DNA of 64,000 nucleotides. Origin: Rhodococcus sp. H36-A4 (GTDB lineage: Bacteria; Actinomycetota; Actinomycetes; Mycobacteriales; Mycobacteriaceae). Position numbers and translations under genes: made by a program. This document shows, piece by piece, positions 1-9,233 of the stretch. The stretch lies in NCBI RefSeq assembly GCF_027158005.1, contig NZ_JAPVLQ010000004.1:344723-408722 (forward strand). The letters are read 5' to 3'. The notes below the pieces were generated by a model. That model had not been told where the DNA came from. It saw only the letters and a program-made list of their open reading frames with translations, and ran no database searches. The first letter of the stretch is position 1, and every line of letters begins with the position of its first letter.

Positions 1-87
1 ATAGTCAGTCTGAGCCAAGATATTCGAGACTGCCTCAGTAAATTGAGGATCGAACACAGGGAGTCTCTTCAGGGATGGGGATGTCAT
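1..87 (-). CDS. Start of an unidentified gene running off the window
   Basis: An open minus-strand frame starts with ATG at 87 and continues through base 1 without a stop (29 codons visible). It begins MTSPSLKRLPVFDPQF and goes on with EAVSNILAQTDY. The pattern FDPxFxEAVxxILAxT reminds me of the N-termini of abortive-infection (AbiJ-like N-terminal domain) proteins, but 29 residues cannot establish this. It lies 137 bases downstream of, and in the same direction as, the two-gene accessory unit at 225-1852, so it may be that unit's third gene. No strong ribosome binding site is visible. The rest of the gene lies outside the window. Confidence 0.4.
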   Translation of the reverse strand, partial: MTSPSLKRLPVFDPQFTEAVSNILAQTDY

Positions 88-224
88 GGCGAGATTGTCT
101 CACTCCGTGCTGGAACAGAACCTATCCGAGGGCTGCCCGGATGACGAGGGAAAGGACGAGTGTGCACCCGTCGCGCGGCGGGTTGAGTTCAATTCTGAGT
201 TTAGTGAGATTTCTGGTGCTGCGT

Positions 225-1355
225 CTATTCAGGTGCGATGTCTAGCATAAGTGGCGACACGGCGTCAGTCACTTCAGCCATCAGGCCCTCCCCAGTGCGA
301 CGGACGCGGCTTTCAATGACCAAAGTTCTGTGGTCGTGTGCCCAACCCCATGCTTGGTCCAAGACTCCAGCTGAGACGGGAACCGAAACGTGGGCACTAC
401 GTTTATTCCGCACCGTCTGCAGCGTGATCACCCCGGTTTCACCGTCCGGGTCGCGCTCGACCCTGCTTATTGGGCCGACGAACTGTTCTTCGGCGCGAGG
501 TGATGGTACAGACCGCAACTTCACTGCTACCGACTTGATCCGTTGACTTGCTGCAGAGGGTATGGATACTGTGCCGAGATTCCGAGGTGCGGGCCCGCCG
601 CTCGGCGCCCACTCGAAAGTACTACTAAATTCGTCAACTGCATCGTCAACCAGCAGACGCTGCAACGCTGCGGCGAATTGATGACTTACGCCCGCTCGTA
701 TTAGATCGTGCACGGCGTCCGAAGATGGTTCTCGCTCTGGTTGAACTGCAAGGATATCGAGGGCAGCAAGGGATTCGGCGAAGGTGCGCATCACCCGTCT
801 CTGCATCGGCTCGGGTACAGCGGTCATCTGCAGTCCGTCGATATGCGGTTCATCCTTTGGAGGGTCGACATCCTCCGGTATTGGCAGATAGATCGGTATG
901 ATGTACGAGCCTCGACGGGTCTGAGCCATCCGCGCAGCTGCTAAAATTTCGTCCCCGTCACGGCGGTACCTACGTATGAAGGATTTTGGGCCGAGCGCGG
1001 TGGTCGCCGATGACCGAAACATCGTCCATCCTTCCTTCACCAGAGCGACGCCTGCTGCGTAGGGAATCGTATCCTTGATGACGATGTCGTTAGCAGCCCT
1101 TAGGTTGGCAATATCGACTGCGAATCCGTTCAGGCGAGCGAGTACGTCGATGACAGTCGATCGTTCGATCTGTGCCAAGCGATGAGTGATCGCAGACCAA
1201 TCCAATCCTTCATCTTCGAGCTGGTTTGGTATTGGAAGCAGGTCGTGGGTCTCAACGTGGCGCCACAGACCGCCGAGTTGTCCAAGGTCGTCCGGCGGAA
1301 GCCATCCTGTAGCCGCAAGATAACGGACTAGTCGGCTATGAACTGAAGTCGTCAC
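225..1355 (-). CDS. Unidentified 376-aa protein coupled to a DUF4365-like gene
   Basis: I do not recognise this protein with confidence. The chosen start is GTG at 1355, because it overlaps the stop of the upstream gene by 4 bases (GTGA), a typical coupled junction; an in-frame ATG at 1406 would give a 55-base overlap. The protein is soluble-looking, with no signal peptide or membrane segment. A central stretch with AQTRRGSYIIPIYLPIPED is the most family-like piece; it recalls a glutamine-threonine-arginine-glycine-serine motif in large uncharacterised proteins from accessory loci, which I remember without a function. The C-terminal part (FVGPISRVERDPDGETGVI) could be a small beta-barrel. The region looks more A/T-rich than the neighbouring housekeeping genes and sits just downstream of a tRNA, consistent with acquisition by transfer. 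Function unknown; a role in defence is only an inference from its partner. Confidence 0.7.
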   Translation of the reverse strand: MTTSVHSRLVRYLAATGWLPPDDLGQLGGLWRHVETHDLLPIPNQLEDEGLDWSAITHRLAQIERSTVIDVLARLNGFAVDIANLRAANDIVIKDTIPYAAGVALVKEGWTMFRSSATTALGPKSFIRRYRRDGDEILAAARMAQTRRGSYIIPIYLPIPEDVDPPKDEPHIDGLQMTAVPEPMQRRVMRTFAESLAALDILAVQPEREPSSDAVHDLIRAGVSHQFAAALQRLLVDDAVDEFSSTFEWAPSGGPAPRNLGTVSIPSAASQRIKSVAVKLRSVPSPRAEEQFVGPISRVERDPDGETGVITLQTVRNKRSAHVSVPVSAGVLDQAWGWAHDHRTLVIESRVRRTGEGLMAEVTDAVSPLMLDIAPE

Positions 1356-1852
1356 AGTCGGGCGGCCTTTCCCCATGCGCTCGTACCATCGAATTCGGCA
1401 GCCCAATCGTTGAAGGTGTCGGCCGTCAATCGATTCGCTCGCGGCACCCGCACGCTTTTTGCGGTGACTTGGTTAACCCTGATCCACTGTGCACGTGCGT
1501 ACATTACTGTGTGTTGATCGTGATGTTCCAGCCATTCAGGTCCAACATCTCGTTCGAGCCGTACGTAGACCAGAAAGACCGGCAGCGTGCAGAGCGCCCA
1601 TTTGCGTATCCAGTCATCCCTCAACGGAACCGTGATGCTTCCGTCCTTGTTTGGTTTCGTGGTGCCGGTCTTGATCTGGACTCGGACAGTTCCGGTTGCA
1701 AAGCTGATGTTGCCGTCAACAGCTAAGTAATCCTCGCCGGGTGAAAACTCCTCGTGAGCCACCCCGGCCTGTGTCAGCACCGATCGCATGTACATCACAC
1801 CCATGCGTCCAATATGATCTGGACCGACGATCGATTGAACGTTGCTTGTCAC
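1352..1852 (-). CDS. DUF4365-like protein
   Basis: A 166-residue protein. Its core (GEDYLAVDGNISF, then VRVQIKTGTTKPN, then LPVFLVYVRLE) matches the layout of DUF4365: an acidic D-x-D-like strand, a Q-x-K strand and a hydrophobic strand ending in a charged residue. DUF4365 is a restriction-endonuclease-like domain found alone or fused in bacterial accessory and defence loci. Here D46 and the Q-I-K pair are candidate active-site residues, which is inference. It is the first gene of a minus-strand unit: its stop overlaps the GTG start of the next gene (225-1355). It begins 278 bases downstream of tRNA-Asn. No integrase is visible in this window. An alternative is a catalytically dead domain that acts as a partner of its neighbour. 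Confidence 0.6.
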   Translation of the reverse strand: MTSNVQSIVGPDHIGRMGVMYMRSVLTQAGVAHEEFSPGEDYLAVDGNISFATGTVRVQIKTGTTKPNKDGSITVPLRDDWIRKWALCTLPVFLVYVRLERDVGPEWLEHHDQHTVMYARAQWIRVNQVTAKSVRVPRANRLTADTFNDWAAEFDGTSAWGKAARL

Positions 1853-2075
1853 CTGCGTGACCTTAGTTGCAATTTACGTAACCGTTGACGCAACAGAGTG
1901 TGAGTCGTGCTCAACCACAGCGTTGCCCCGTCACCCAGCAGCTAGATGAAGGTCCCTGACAGAACAACAGAGCCCAGTTGCTTTGGTGGACTTCGACCGT
2001 CCGACCAACCGAGATTGCGATCGGCACACCGGGGTGACTCGAAGCACCACTCCCAGACCAGATCGCCCCCAAACG

Positions 2076-2119
2076 CAGAAAGACCCTCCAACCAAGCGAT
2101 AAAATCGCTGGTCAGAGGG
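2076..2119 (-). terminator. Rho-independent terminator of tRNA-Asn
   Basis: Read on the minus strand, CCCTC-x-GACCAGCGAT pairs with ATCGC-TTGGT-xx-GAGGG around a 3-base TTT loop, with one small bulge. It is followed by a T-rich stretch (TCTTTCT, 2083-2077). It lies about 11 bases past the tRNA 3' end, so it most likely terminates the tRNA transcript. Confidence 0.65.
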
Positions 2120-2129
2120 CCTGTCACTG

Positions 2130-2202
2130 CTCCCCCGGCTGGACTCGAACCAGCAACCGTCCGATTAACAGTCGGAAGCTCTGCCAATTGAGCTACAGGG
2201 GA
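2130..2202 (-). tRNA. tRNA-Asn (anticodon GUU)
   Basis: The minus strand from 2202 to 2130 folds as a 73-base tRNA. The acceptor stem TCCCCTG pairs with CGGGGGA followed by discriminator G. The D arm contains AGCTCAATTGGCAGAGC, the anticodon stem-loop is CCGACTGTTAATCGG with GTT as anticodon, and the T arm contains GGTTCGAGTCC. CCA is not encoded. In mycobacteria asnT lies close to dnaG, and here too dnaG is the near neighbour. The accessory genes at 1-1852 lie on its 3' side, a common integration position. Confidence 0.95.
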
Positions 2203-2392
2203 TTACTTCGTGGCATCACACTCTCGTGTGCGCCGAGAGAAACCATAGCGCACACCCCCATGGGAGTACCAAATCGCCCTGGTGGAGCCGAGTCAGGCAG
2301 GATGGTGGGACGCGCGTAGAAGTAGGTGGAGTGGTGCCTACCTCGCTGACCGGCAAGACACTGATGACCAGCAACACTGTGGGAGGACTTTG

Positions 2393-2641
2393 ATGATCCG
2401 TTTGGTTCTGGCTGCTGGAGCGGCGTACGTACTCGGAGCCAAGGCTGGTCGTGGTCGCTACGAGCAGATACGTAAGACAGCTGCGGCCGTCGCCGGCAGT
2501 CCAGCTACGAAGAAGGTTCTCGATGTGAGCAGGCAGAAGCTGTCGGATTCGTTGAATACGCAGCCGAAGCTCGAGCCCATGAAGACGATCGACGACGAAT
2601 CGCAGCTGTACATCCCGCAGGATCAGCTCCGCAGGAAGTAG
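2393..2641 (+). CDS. Small conserved YtxH-like protein
   Basis: An 82-residue protein that starts at ATG 2393, preceded by a good ribosome binding site (GGGAGGA, 2382-2388); longer in-frame starts back to 2282 lack one. The N-terminus MIRLVLAAGAAYVLGAKAGR is a short hydrophobic segment with a GAKAGR turn, followed by an amphipathic region (YEQIRKTAAAVAGSPATKKVLD). This is the layout of the small YtxH-like proteins found beside dnaG in mycobacteria and rhodococci (Rv2342 position). It probably sits at the membrane. Its function is not known. It converges on dnaG with no spacer: its stop ends at 2641 and that of dnaG at 2642. Confidence 0.75.
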   Translation: MIRLVLAAGAAYVLGAKAGRGRYEQIRKTAAAVAGSPATKKVLDVSRQKLSDSLNTQPKLEPMKTIDDESQLYIPQDQLRRK

Positions 2642-4573
2642 CTAGCCGGCGGCCGAATCGTCCTCCACGTTGCCGATGGCCTGCTCCAGCAGGCTTCGCC
2701 GGTACTGTTCGAGGGCGATGACGTCGCCGAGCAGTGCGTAGTACTCGTCCGGGTTGTCCTGCGGTGACATTCGTTGCATTTTCGATTTGAGTTCGGCGAC
2801 CTGCTCACCGACCCACACTTCCTGCAGGCGCGCCATCACGCCGTTGGTGTAGCGGGTCAGCGCGATGTCGGCGACCGGTATGTGTTCGACGGCCAACTCC
2901 ATGACGAGTGACTGCACGACAGGTCCCTCGGCACGTTTGGCGACGGCATCGACCCATTCTCCTCCGCCGAGCCCCGCAGCGGTGCCGCCCGCGGCTGTGA
3001 CAGCCGCGCTGACGGCGGCGTAGGCGGGATGTGTGAATGTCTCCGGGGGCAGCGAATCGAACACGGACCCGGCGATCGACGGGTTCTGCAGCGCCGACTT
3101 GAGGGCTTCGCGCTGCGGCCACAGCGCGGGATCTCGCGGTTGCGGTCGCGGTGGGCCGGCCGGTGTCTCCGGCTTCGGCTCCTGACGCTTCTCGAACGGC
3201 ACACGCTTGCTGTTGGCGTCTGCGCCGCCCCGAGCGATCCTCTTGGCTTCGTCCCGCACCCTGGCGAGCACCATCGCGGTGTCGTCCCAGCCGGTCCAGC
3301 CGGCGAGCTGGCGAGCGTACTCGTCACGCAAGGAGCCGTCCTTGATGCGGGCAACAACGGGAACCGTCCGCTTCAGAGCTTCGACGCGGCCCTCGGGGGT
3401 GTCCAGATCATGTTCGCTCAGCAGCGATTTGACGACGAACGCAAACATCGGTGTCCGACGCGCCACCAAATCCCGCACTGCAGGATCGCCGGATTTCTGG
3501 CGTAACTCACAGGGATCCATCCCGTCGGGGGCGATGGCGACGAACGTTTGCCCGGCGATCTTCTGATCACCCTCGAATGCCTTCATCGCGGCTGCTTTTC
3601 CTGCCGCGTCGCCGTCGAAGGTGTAGATGACCTCGCCGCGAAAGTAGCTGTCGTCCATCATGAGTCGACGCAGCATCGCCAGGTGGTCTTCACCGAATGC
3701 AGTGCCGCACGACGCGACGGCGGTCTTGACGCCGGCCAGGTGCATTGCCATGACGTCGGTGTAGCCCTCGACGATGACGGCCTGGTGCGACTTGGCGATG
3801 TCTTTGCGCGCCATGTCCAGACCGAACAACACCTGAGACTTCTTGTACAGCATGGTTTCCGGGGTGTTGATGTACTTGCCGGGCATGGTGTCGTCGTCGA
3901 AGAGCTTTCGCGCGCCGAAGCCGATGACGTCGCCGCTTTGACTGCGGATCGGCCACACCAGGCGGCGACGGAATCGGTCGATCGGGGTGCCGCGCTTGCC
4001 TGGCGTGGCCAGGCCGGCGTCGATGATTTCCTTGGCCTCGAAACCTTTGCTCAGCAGATGCTTGGTGAGGGTGTCCCAGCCGTCGGGGGCGTATCCACAC
4101 CCATAGGTGAGTGCGGCTTGCCCGTCGAAGTCGCGTTCGGTGAGGTAGTCCTGCGCCGCCTGCGCGTCGGGCTCGCGGAGCCGTGCGGCGTAGAACTCCT
4201 GCGCGGCAGCGTTGGCCGCGATCAGCCGTGCGCGCGTGCCGCGATCCCGCTGAACCGACGGCCCGCCACCTTCGTAGGTGATGGAGTAGTTCAGCCGGTC
4301 TGCGAGCTGCTCGACGGCTTCCACGAACGAAATGTGCTCGATCTTCTGCAGGAACGAGTAGGCGTCACCGCCCTCGCCGCAGCCGAAGCAGTGATAGTGC
4401 CCATGGTTGGGGCGCACGTGGAACGACGGAGACTTCTCGTCGTGGAACGGGCACAGCCCCTTCATGGAATCGCCGCCCGCGCGCTTGAGCGAGACGTAGT
4501 CACCGACCACGTCCTCGATTCGAGTGCGTTCGCGGATGGCGGCTATGTCTCGTTCAGGAATTCGGCCGGCCAC
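2642..4573 (-). CDS. dnaG: DNA primase
   Basis: A 643-residue primase that synthesises RNA primers for the replication fork with DnaB helicase. The N-terminal CHC2-type zinc finger is visible as C41, H44, C62 and C65. The catalytic TOPRIM core follows, with the conserved Glu in VIVEGYTD (E269) and the metal-binding pair in TFDGDAAG (D320, D322). The C-terminal third (about 440-643), rich in Pro and Arg at its start, would be the helicase-interaction domain. The length is typical for actinobacteria. It is the last gene of a minus-strand run ydcF-dgt-dnaG, 42 bases after dgt. The intact motifs and synteny make the call secure. Confidence 0.97.
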   Translation of the reverse strand: MAGRIPERDIAAIRERTRIEDVVGDYVSLKRAGGDSMKGLCPFHDEKSPSFHVRPNHGHYHCFGCGEGGDAYSFLQKIEHISFVEAVEQLADRLNYSITYEGGGPSVQRDRGTRARLIAANAAAQEFYAARLREPDAQAAQDYLTERDFDGQAALTYGCGYAPDGWDTLTKHLLSKGFEAKEIIDAGLATPGKRGTPIDRFRRRLVWPIRSQSGDVIGFGARKLFDDDTMPGKYINTPETMLYKKSQVLFGLDMARKDIAKSHQAVIVEGYTDVMAMHLAGVKTAVASCGTAFGEDHLAMLRRLMMDDSYFRGEVIYTFDGDAAGKAAAMKAFEGDQKIAGQTFVAIAPDGMDPCELRQKSGDPAVRDLVARRTPMFAFVVKSLLSEHDLDTPEGRVEALKRTVPVVARIKDGSLRDEYARQLAGWTGWDDTAMVLARVRDEAKRIARGGADANSKRVPFEKRQEPKPETPAGPPRPQPRDPALWPQREALKSALQNPSIAGSVFDSLPPETFTHPAYAAVSAAVTAAGGTAAGLGGGEWVDAVAKRAEGPVVQSLVMELAVEHIPVADIALTRYTNGVMARLQEVWVGEQVAELKSKMQRMSPQDNPDEYYALLGDVIALEQYRRSLLEQAIGNVEDDSAAG

Positions 4574-4615
4574 ACCGGGCAGTCTAGTACCGCGGATCGG
4601 CTGCGAAGAATCAGA

Positions 4616-5887
4616 TCAGCCCCAACTGGCCTGAGCGCCCAGGCTGCGCTTGTCGATCCGCTCGAGCCGACTTTCGGTGTACGACGCAATTTGATCGACG
4701 ACGACTCGGGTGCGCTGCGCGTCGTCCTGGGCGCGGTGCCACGCCGGCACGAGAATCGGGTCCAACTCCCCCGGCGCCGAGCGCAACAACCATTGCGCGA
4801 CGCGGTGGATTCGCTCCCGCTGCCGTTCCTGACGCATCTTGTGGCCGGCGTCGGACATCACGTACCGCAACGCCATCGTCTTCAGGAGCGCCACCTCCGA
4901 GGCGACGACGGCAGGGATGACCAGATCGGCGTCGTATCTCGACAGTGAACCGGTGCCCCACTTGTCGCGGGTGCCGTTGATCGCTGCGGTCGCGAATCGC
5001 CCGACCAGTTCGCTCGTGAGGTGCTTGAGCTTCACCGACGCTTCGAGTGTCCCGTCGAACCGACCGGCCGTCACGACAACCGGCATGCGCGAGAGTCGAT
5101 CCGCAGCCTCGATCAGCTCGTTTACGTCGAGACCACGGAACTCCCTGATGCCGAGTTCGGCCAATGCGCGCTGTTCGGAACGATCGCCGAGGGCTCTGAG
5201 GTCGATTCTGGCGCCGATCACGCCATCTTCGACATCGTGGACCGAATACGCGACGTCGTCGGCCCAGTCCATGGCCTGTGCCTCCAGGCACTTACGCCGG
5301 TCCGGTGCCCCATCGCGAACCCAATCGAGGATCCGACCGTCGTCCTCGTACGCGCCGAACTTCGCTCCGGGCGACGGCCGCAGCCACGGATACTTGATCG
5401 CGGCATCGAGAGATGCGCGGGTGAGATTGAGGCCGACGCTGGTTCCGTCGGCGTCGAGGGTCTTCGGTTCCAGACCGGTTAGGATTCGTAGGTTCTGCGC
5501 GTTGCCCTCGAACCCGCCGCAGTTCTCGGCGACCTCGTCGAGCGCTCTCTCCCCGTTGTGCCCGTACGGCGGGTGACCGATGTCGTGTGCGAGCCCCGCC
5601 AGGTCCACCAGGTCCGGATCGGCGCCGAGTCCTTCGGCGATGCTGCGCCCGATCTGCGCCACCTCGAGCGAATGCGTCAATCGAGTACGCGGGGTATCTC
5701 CATCACGCGGCCCGGTGACCTGAGTTTTGTCGGCCAACCTCCGCAGCGCGGCGCTGTGCAGTACTCGTGCTCGGTCGCGCGCGAACGCGCTGCGGTGGGA
5801 TGCATTCTCCTGCGCGCCGTCGAGCCCTGCCGTCTTACGCGGTTCCGCGACGAACCGTTCGAGGTCGTGATCGGTGTAGCAACTCAC
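4616..5887 (-). CDS. dgt: Deoxyguanosinetriphosphate triphosphohydrolase-like protein
   Basis: An HD-superfamily nucleotide triphosphohydrolase of 423 residues that removes triphosphate from dGTP or other dNTPs. The HD signature is intact: H72 in RLTHSLE and H101-D102 in [16 protein letters not shown]. The start is placed at GTG 5887, giving [12 protein letters not shown], because the upstream gene stops only two bases earlier (TAG 5892-5890); the reading frame stays open further upstream but inside that gene. Together with dnaG downstream it forms the conserved dgt-dnaG pair, which fits a role in tuning dNTP pools during replication. Confidence 0.93.
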   Translation of the reverse strand: MSCYTDHDLERFVAEPRKTAGLDGAQENASHRSAFARDRARVLHSAALRRLADKTQVTGPRDGDTPRTRLTHSLEVAQIGRSIAEGLGADPDLVDLAGLAHDIGHPPYGHNGERALDEVAENCGGFEGNAQNLRILTGLEPKTLDADGTSVGLNLTRASLDAAIKYPWLRPSPGAKFGAYEDDGRILDWVRDGAPDRRKCLEAQAMDWADDVAYSVHDVEDGVIGARIDLRALGDRSEQRALAELGIREFRGLDVNELIEAADRLSRMPVVVTAGRFDGTLEASVKLKHLTSELVGRFATAAINGTRDKWGTGSLSRYDADLVIPAVVASEVALLKTMALRYVMSDAGHKMRQERQRERIHRVAQWLLRSAPGELDPILVPAWHRAQDDAQRTRVVVDQIASYTESRLERIDKRSLGAQASWG

Positions 5888-5889
5888 CG

Positions 5890-6621
5890 CTATTGCCCTG
5901 CCGTGTAGGAGAAGTCGGCGGTGAAGTGGGTGAGCTGATACCACAGCAGTGCGCCGGTCTCGCGAGCAATTCCGTGGGCCTGCGATTCCCTGGTGTACAC
6001 CGCAGGGCCCGTCCTCGTCGGCGAGGTCCATGCGTCGAGGCCTGCGTCCCTGGCCATCGTGCGAGTGCGCAACGAATGCCACGGGTCACTGACCAGCACC
6101 ACGGACGATCTTCCCTGTTCGCGGAGAGTATTGCTGACCGCCTCGATGCTTTCGAGAGTGTCCGAACCCTCCTCGACAGCAGTGATCTTGTCCGCGGGTA
6201 CACCTTGCTCGATCAGATAGTTGCGCCCCGACGCGGCCTCGGTGAACAGGTCACCTTCCTGCTTGCCGCCGACGGTGACGATCTCGGGTGCCACACCCTG
6301 TTCGTACAGGGAGGCGGCCTGATCGAGGCGTGCCTCGAACACAGTCGACGGTGTACCCGAATACTGGGCCGCACCGAGAACCACGATCGCCTCGGCCGGG
6401 GAATTGTCGTCGATCCGCGCCACTTGCCAGACTCGAACGGCCGTGCCGCCGACGACGAGGAGACCCATCAGCACGACGCCCAGGATGAGCCGCGTCGTCC
6501 ACCGGCCTAGCGTGCCGACGAATCCGAGCCGATCCCGATCGGATGGGCGCTGATCCAACGGTCGACCGTACGAATCCCCATCGGGTTCGCCGTACGGATT
6601 GCGGTCGAGAGTCGAGTTCAC
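5890..6621 (-). CDS. YdcF/DUF218 family membrane-anchored protein
   Basis: A 243-residue protein of the DUF218 (ElyC/SanA/YdcF) family. One transmembrane segment near residues 35-60 ([18 protein letters not shown]) anchors it, with the conserved domain outside. The family landmarks are [12 protein letters not shown], then a Glu-rich region with [12 protein letters not shown], and [17 protein letters not shown]. Members act in cell-envelope or vancomycin-tolerance functions, but the chemistry is not settled. The start is GTG 6621; a GAGGA stretch abuts it directly, so the transcript may be leaderless. It is followed two bases later by dgt. Confidence 0.85.
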   Translation of the reverse strand: MNSTLDRNPYGEPDGDSYGRPLDQRPSDRDRLGFVGTLGRWTTRLILGVVLMGLLVVGGTAVRVWQVARIDDNSPAEAIVVLGAAQYSGTPSTVFEARLDQAASLYEQGVAPEIVTVGGKQEGDLFTEAASGRNYLIEQGVPADKITAVEEGSDTLESIEAVSNTLREQGRSSVVLVSDPWHSLRTRTMARDAGLDAWTSPTRTGPAVYTRESQAHGIARETGALLWYQLTHFTADFSYTAGQ

Positions 6622-6686
6622 TCCTCGAGTTTGCCAGTCGCGCGCGATCGGGGTCGTATGGGCGCGCGGGAACTCGGCGTCGGTGA

Positions 6687-7295
6687 TCAGAGCCAGCCGC
6701 GATCCAGGGCGATTCGAATCGCTTCGGCACGTGTGGTGGTGCCGGTCTTACCGATGGCCGCGGACAGATGATTGCGTACAGTCCCCTCGGACAGATGAAG
6801 CGTCGCCGCCATCCGCCCAGCCGTGCCACCTGCGACTGCTGCCCGGAGAACCTGCTGCTCACGCGAAGTCAACGGCGATACTCCGGCGGTCAGTGTCTCC
6901 GTGGCCAGCGTCGGATCGACGACGCGGAGGCCCATGTTCACGCGTCGGACCGCGTCGGCGAGCTGCCGAGCCGGGGTGTCCTTGACCACGAATCCGTCGG
7001 CGCCTGCGTCGAGGGCGCGTCGCAGATAGCCGGGGCGGCCGAAGGTTGTGACGATCAACACTCGACACGAGGGCACCTGGGTGCGTAGTTCCGCGGTGGC
7101 AGCGATCCCGTCGATACCCGGCATTTCCACATCGAGGAGCGCAACGTTTGGAGCGTGTTCCAGCGCCGCGGCAACGACCTGATCGCCGCGGCCGACTTCG
7201 GCCACTACCTCGAGATCGGATTCGAGCTCGAGCAGGGCCGCCAGAGCTCCGCGCACCAACGCTTGATCGTCGGCGAGCAACAGTCGAATTGTCAT
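6687..7295 (-). CDS. LuxR/NarL-family response regulator
   Basis: A 202-residue response regulator. The receiver domain has the acidic pair in LLLADDQ, the phosphoacceptor D55 in VALLDVEMPG, the Thr/Ser position in LIVTTFG and the conserved Lys in FVVKD. The C-terminal GerE/LuxR helix-turn-helix is LTSREQQVLRAAV, continuing to GTVRNHLSAAIGKTG. Its start overlaps the end of the histidine kinase gene by 4 bases, so the two are translationally coupled. The pair ends a four-gene operon that starts with an ABC exporter. A likely target is the operon's own promoter; a palindrome at 10200-10215 is the obvious candidate site. Confidence 0.93.
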   Translation of the reverse strand: MTIRLLLADDQALVRGALAALLELESDLEVVAEVGRGDQVVAAALEHAPNVALLDVEMPGIDGIAATAELRTQVPSCRVLIVTTFGRPGYLRRALDAGADGFVVKDTPARQLADAVRRVNMGLRVVDPTLATETLTAGVSPLTSREQQVLRAAVAGGTAGRMAATLHLSEGTVRNHLSAAIGKTGTTTRAEAIRIALDRGWL

Positions 7296-8401
7296 TGCGA
7301 CATCACTTCCACGCGGAAACCACCGGATTCTCCGCTGCCGAGCACGAGGGTGCCGTTGGCAGCTTTCACTCGTTCACCGAGCCCACGAAGGCCATTGCCC
7401 CCGGAGTCCGCATCGGTAGCCATCCCGCGGCCGTCGTCGGACACGACGATCGACGTCGGATCGAGTGCGACGAAGCATCGTTGCGCCCCGCTGTGCCTGA
7501 TGACGTTGGTGACGCCCTCACGCAATGCCCAGCCGAACAGTTCACGGTTGCGCAGAGGGACGTCGTCGGCGTCGGCAGGCAGGTCCGCTCCGATCCCCGC
7601 GGCGTCGAGCGCCGATCGTGCATTACCGAGCTCCACCGCGATGTCCACGCGGCGAGCACCGCTGACCGTGCTGCGTACGTCGCCGAGCGCTTCCCGAGCA
7701 AGTGCTTCGACCTGTGCGATCTCGACGGCGGCTCGCGCAGGGTCGAGGTCGATCAGACGTCCGGCCAGTTCGGCTTTGACCGTGATCACGGTGAGTGAGT
7801 GTCCGAGGATGTCGTGGACATCGCGTCCCATGCGTTCCCGTTCGGCAACGACGGCGAGGTCCGCCAATTGTTGTCGGGCTTCGGCGAGTTCGTGATTTCG
7901 CCGGAAGATCTGCGTAATACCCCAGGCGGCAAGGGCACTGACGATGAGTTGGAATCCGAAGAAGCTGTCCGGTTCCCAGTCCGGCACGAATCGCGGAAGG
8001 AGTTCGACGGATGCGAGCATCGCAGCAACGAGCGTGACGGACTGCACCGAAGGCAGGATCATCACGGCGATAACTGCGATGTAGATGGTCAGACCGAATG
8101 CGGTCGTCCCCAGCATCAGCGAGAGTAGGGCCGTGATCGCGAGCATCGCGGTGAGCGAACCCCATGCCAGCGCCGAGGACATCGGCCGATCGTGGCGGTG
8201 TCCTCGGCGAAATGCCCAGAACGTACCGAGAAAGAGCAGCGCGAACCCGATCACTAGTGTCAGACCGGCGACCCGAGCGAACCACGAGGGCTTGGCGAGT
8301 ACCTCACCGATCGGATAGGCCAGGTAGATCAACCACGCTGCAGCGAAGATCGGCCCGAACCGCCAGAAGCGGTCGCCACCCTCCTGCGCCGGCTCATTCA
8401 T
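7292..8401 (-). CDS. DesK-like sensor histidine kinase
   Basis: A 369-residue membrane kinase of the HisKA_3 type. Five or six hydrophobic segments between about residues 17 and 165 form the sensor part. The phosphorylation site is H196 in GRDVHDILGHS, followed by a compact HATPase domain with VSDDGRGM and GLRGLGERV. The start is ATG 8401 (MNEPAQEGG); the open frame reaches 8485 but would run into the permease gene. DesK-type kinases sense membrane state or membrane-active compounds, and being encoded with an ABC exporter supports that. It passes phosphate to the regulator encoded immediately downstream. Confidence 0.9.
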   Translation of the reverse strand: MNEPAQEGGDRFWRFGPIFAAAWLIYLAYPIGEVLAKPSWFARVAGLTLVIGFALLFLGTFWAFRRGHRHDRPMSSALAWGSLTAMLAITALLSLMLGTTAFGLTIYIAVIAVMILPSVQSVTLVAAMLASVELLPRFVPDWEPDSFFGFQLIVSALAAWGITQIFRRNHELAEARQQLADLAVVAERERMGRDVHDILGHSLTVITVKAELAGRLIDLDPARAAVEIAQVEALAREALGDVRSTVSGARRVDIAVELGNARSALDAAGIGADLPADADDVPLRNRELFGWALREGVTNVIRHSGAQRCFVALDPTSIVVSDDGRGMATDADSGGNGLRGLGERVKAANGTLVLGSGESGGFRVEVMSQ

Positions 8402-8444
8402 GCTGCCTACGTTATCGGTGTCGGCAGCACGAGTGAGCGAAGAA

Positions 8445-9233
8445 TCAGACACGTTGGGTATCGCGTCGGAACAGCACGGCCGCACCGACGATGAATACGC
8501 CTGCCCACACCACGAGATTGAGGACGGCGACCGCGAGGGTGGCGGCGCTGGGATCGGTGAAGGGAGCGCGTGCCACTGTGGCGAGCCCGTAGAGCGGGGT
8601 GAACTTGGAGACGAAAGGGAACCAGCCGCTGTCGGCCAGCGGCACGAAGAGCCCGCCTGCGAACGCGAGCACGGCGAGAACTGGGCCGAGTACCTGCATG
8701 ACGTTCTCGGACGGCAGGAGGTATCCCATGAACAATCCGAAGGCCGCGAAGACCGAACTACCGAGCCATGCGATGACGCCCGTCGAGATCCACACCCAGA
8801 TCGGCATATCGGCGCCGAAGACGGAAGCTACCGCGAACACGACGACAATGGAGGCCAGTCCCATGGTCATCGCCACTGCCATCTTGGTGACGATATAGGC
8901 GACCGGCTTCAACGGGGTCAAACGCAGTTGTCGACTCCATCCCTGTGCACGCTCGACGGAGACCATTGCGCCCCCGCTGGTTGCGGCGAGCATTGCCCCG
9001 TAGACGGCCATGCTGATGGCGATGAACGCGGTGACGTTGCCGTGTGCGAACGCGTAGTTCGACGAGTAATCCGACGCGGTCCCGAAGATGACGAAGAACA
9101 CCGGCGGCATGACGAGGGTGAACAGCACCGTCCGACGGTTACGAATCAATCTCTTGATCTCCAGGCCGAGGAAGGTGGGGCTGAATCCACCGAGCTTCAG
9201 GGTCGGACGTGAAGTCGTGTGTGTTGCAGTCAT
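8445..9233 (-). CDS. ABC-2 type transporter permease
   Basis: A 262-residue integral membrane subunit with six predicted segments, starting after a cytoplasmic head that ends in LEIKRLIRNRRTVLFTLVMP, the typical entry of ABC-2 permeases. It contains the usual amphipathic stretch SVERAQGWSRQLRLTPLKP between membrane segments. Its ATG overlaps the stop of the ATPase gene by 4 bases (ATGA), so the two subunits are made together. The substrate cannot be read from sequence; the family exports lipids, antibiotics or peptides. The downstream two-component genes suggest induction by the exported or sensed compound. Confidence 0.9.
   Translation of the reverse strand: MTATHTTSRPTLKLGGFSPTFLGLEIKRLIRNRRTVLFTLVMPPVFFVIFGTASDYSSNYAFAHGNVTAFIAISMAVYGAMLAATSGGAMVSVERAQGWSRQLRLTPLKPVAYIVTKMAVAMTMGLASIVVVFAVASVFGADMPIWVWISTGVIAWLGSSVFAAFGLFMGYLLPSENVMQVLGPVLAVLAFAGGLFVPLADSGWFPFVSKFTPLYGLATVARAPFTDPSAATLAVAVLNLVVWAGVFIVGAAVLFRRDTQRV

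Noticed and set aside
1942-2191. Open frames of 81 codons on both strands across tRNA-Asn
   Set aside because: They run through the tRNA and its terminator; the resulting peptides contain tRNA-derived sequence.
3548-4948. Long plus-strand open frame (466 codons) opposite dnaG and dgt
   Set aside because: High-GC shadow: it lies fully antisense to two genes with complete family motifs, and its protein has no recognisable domain.
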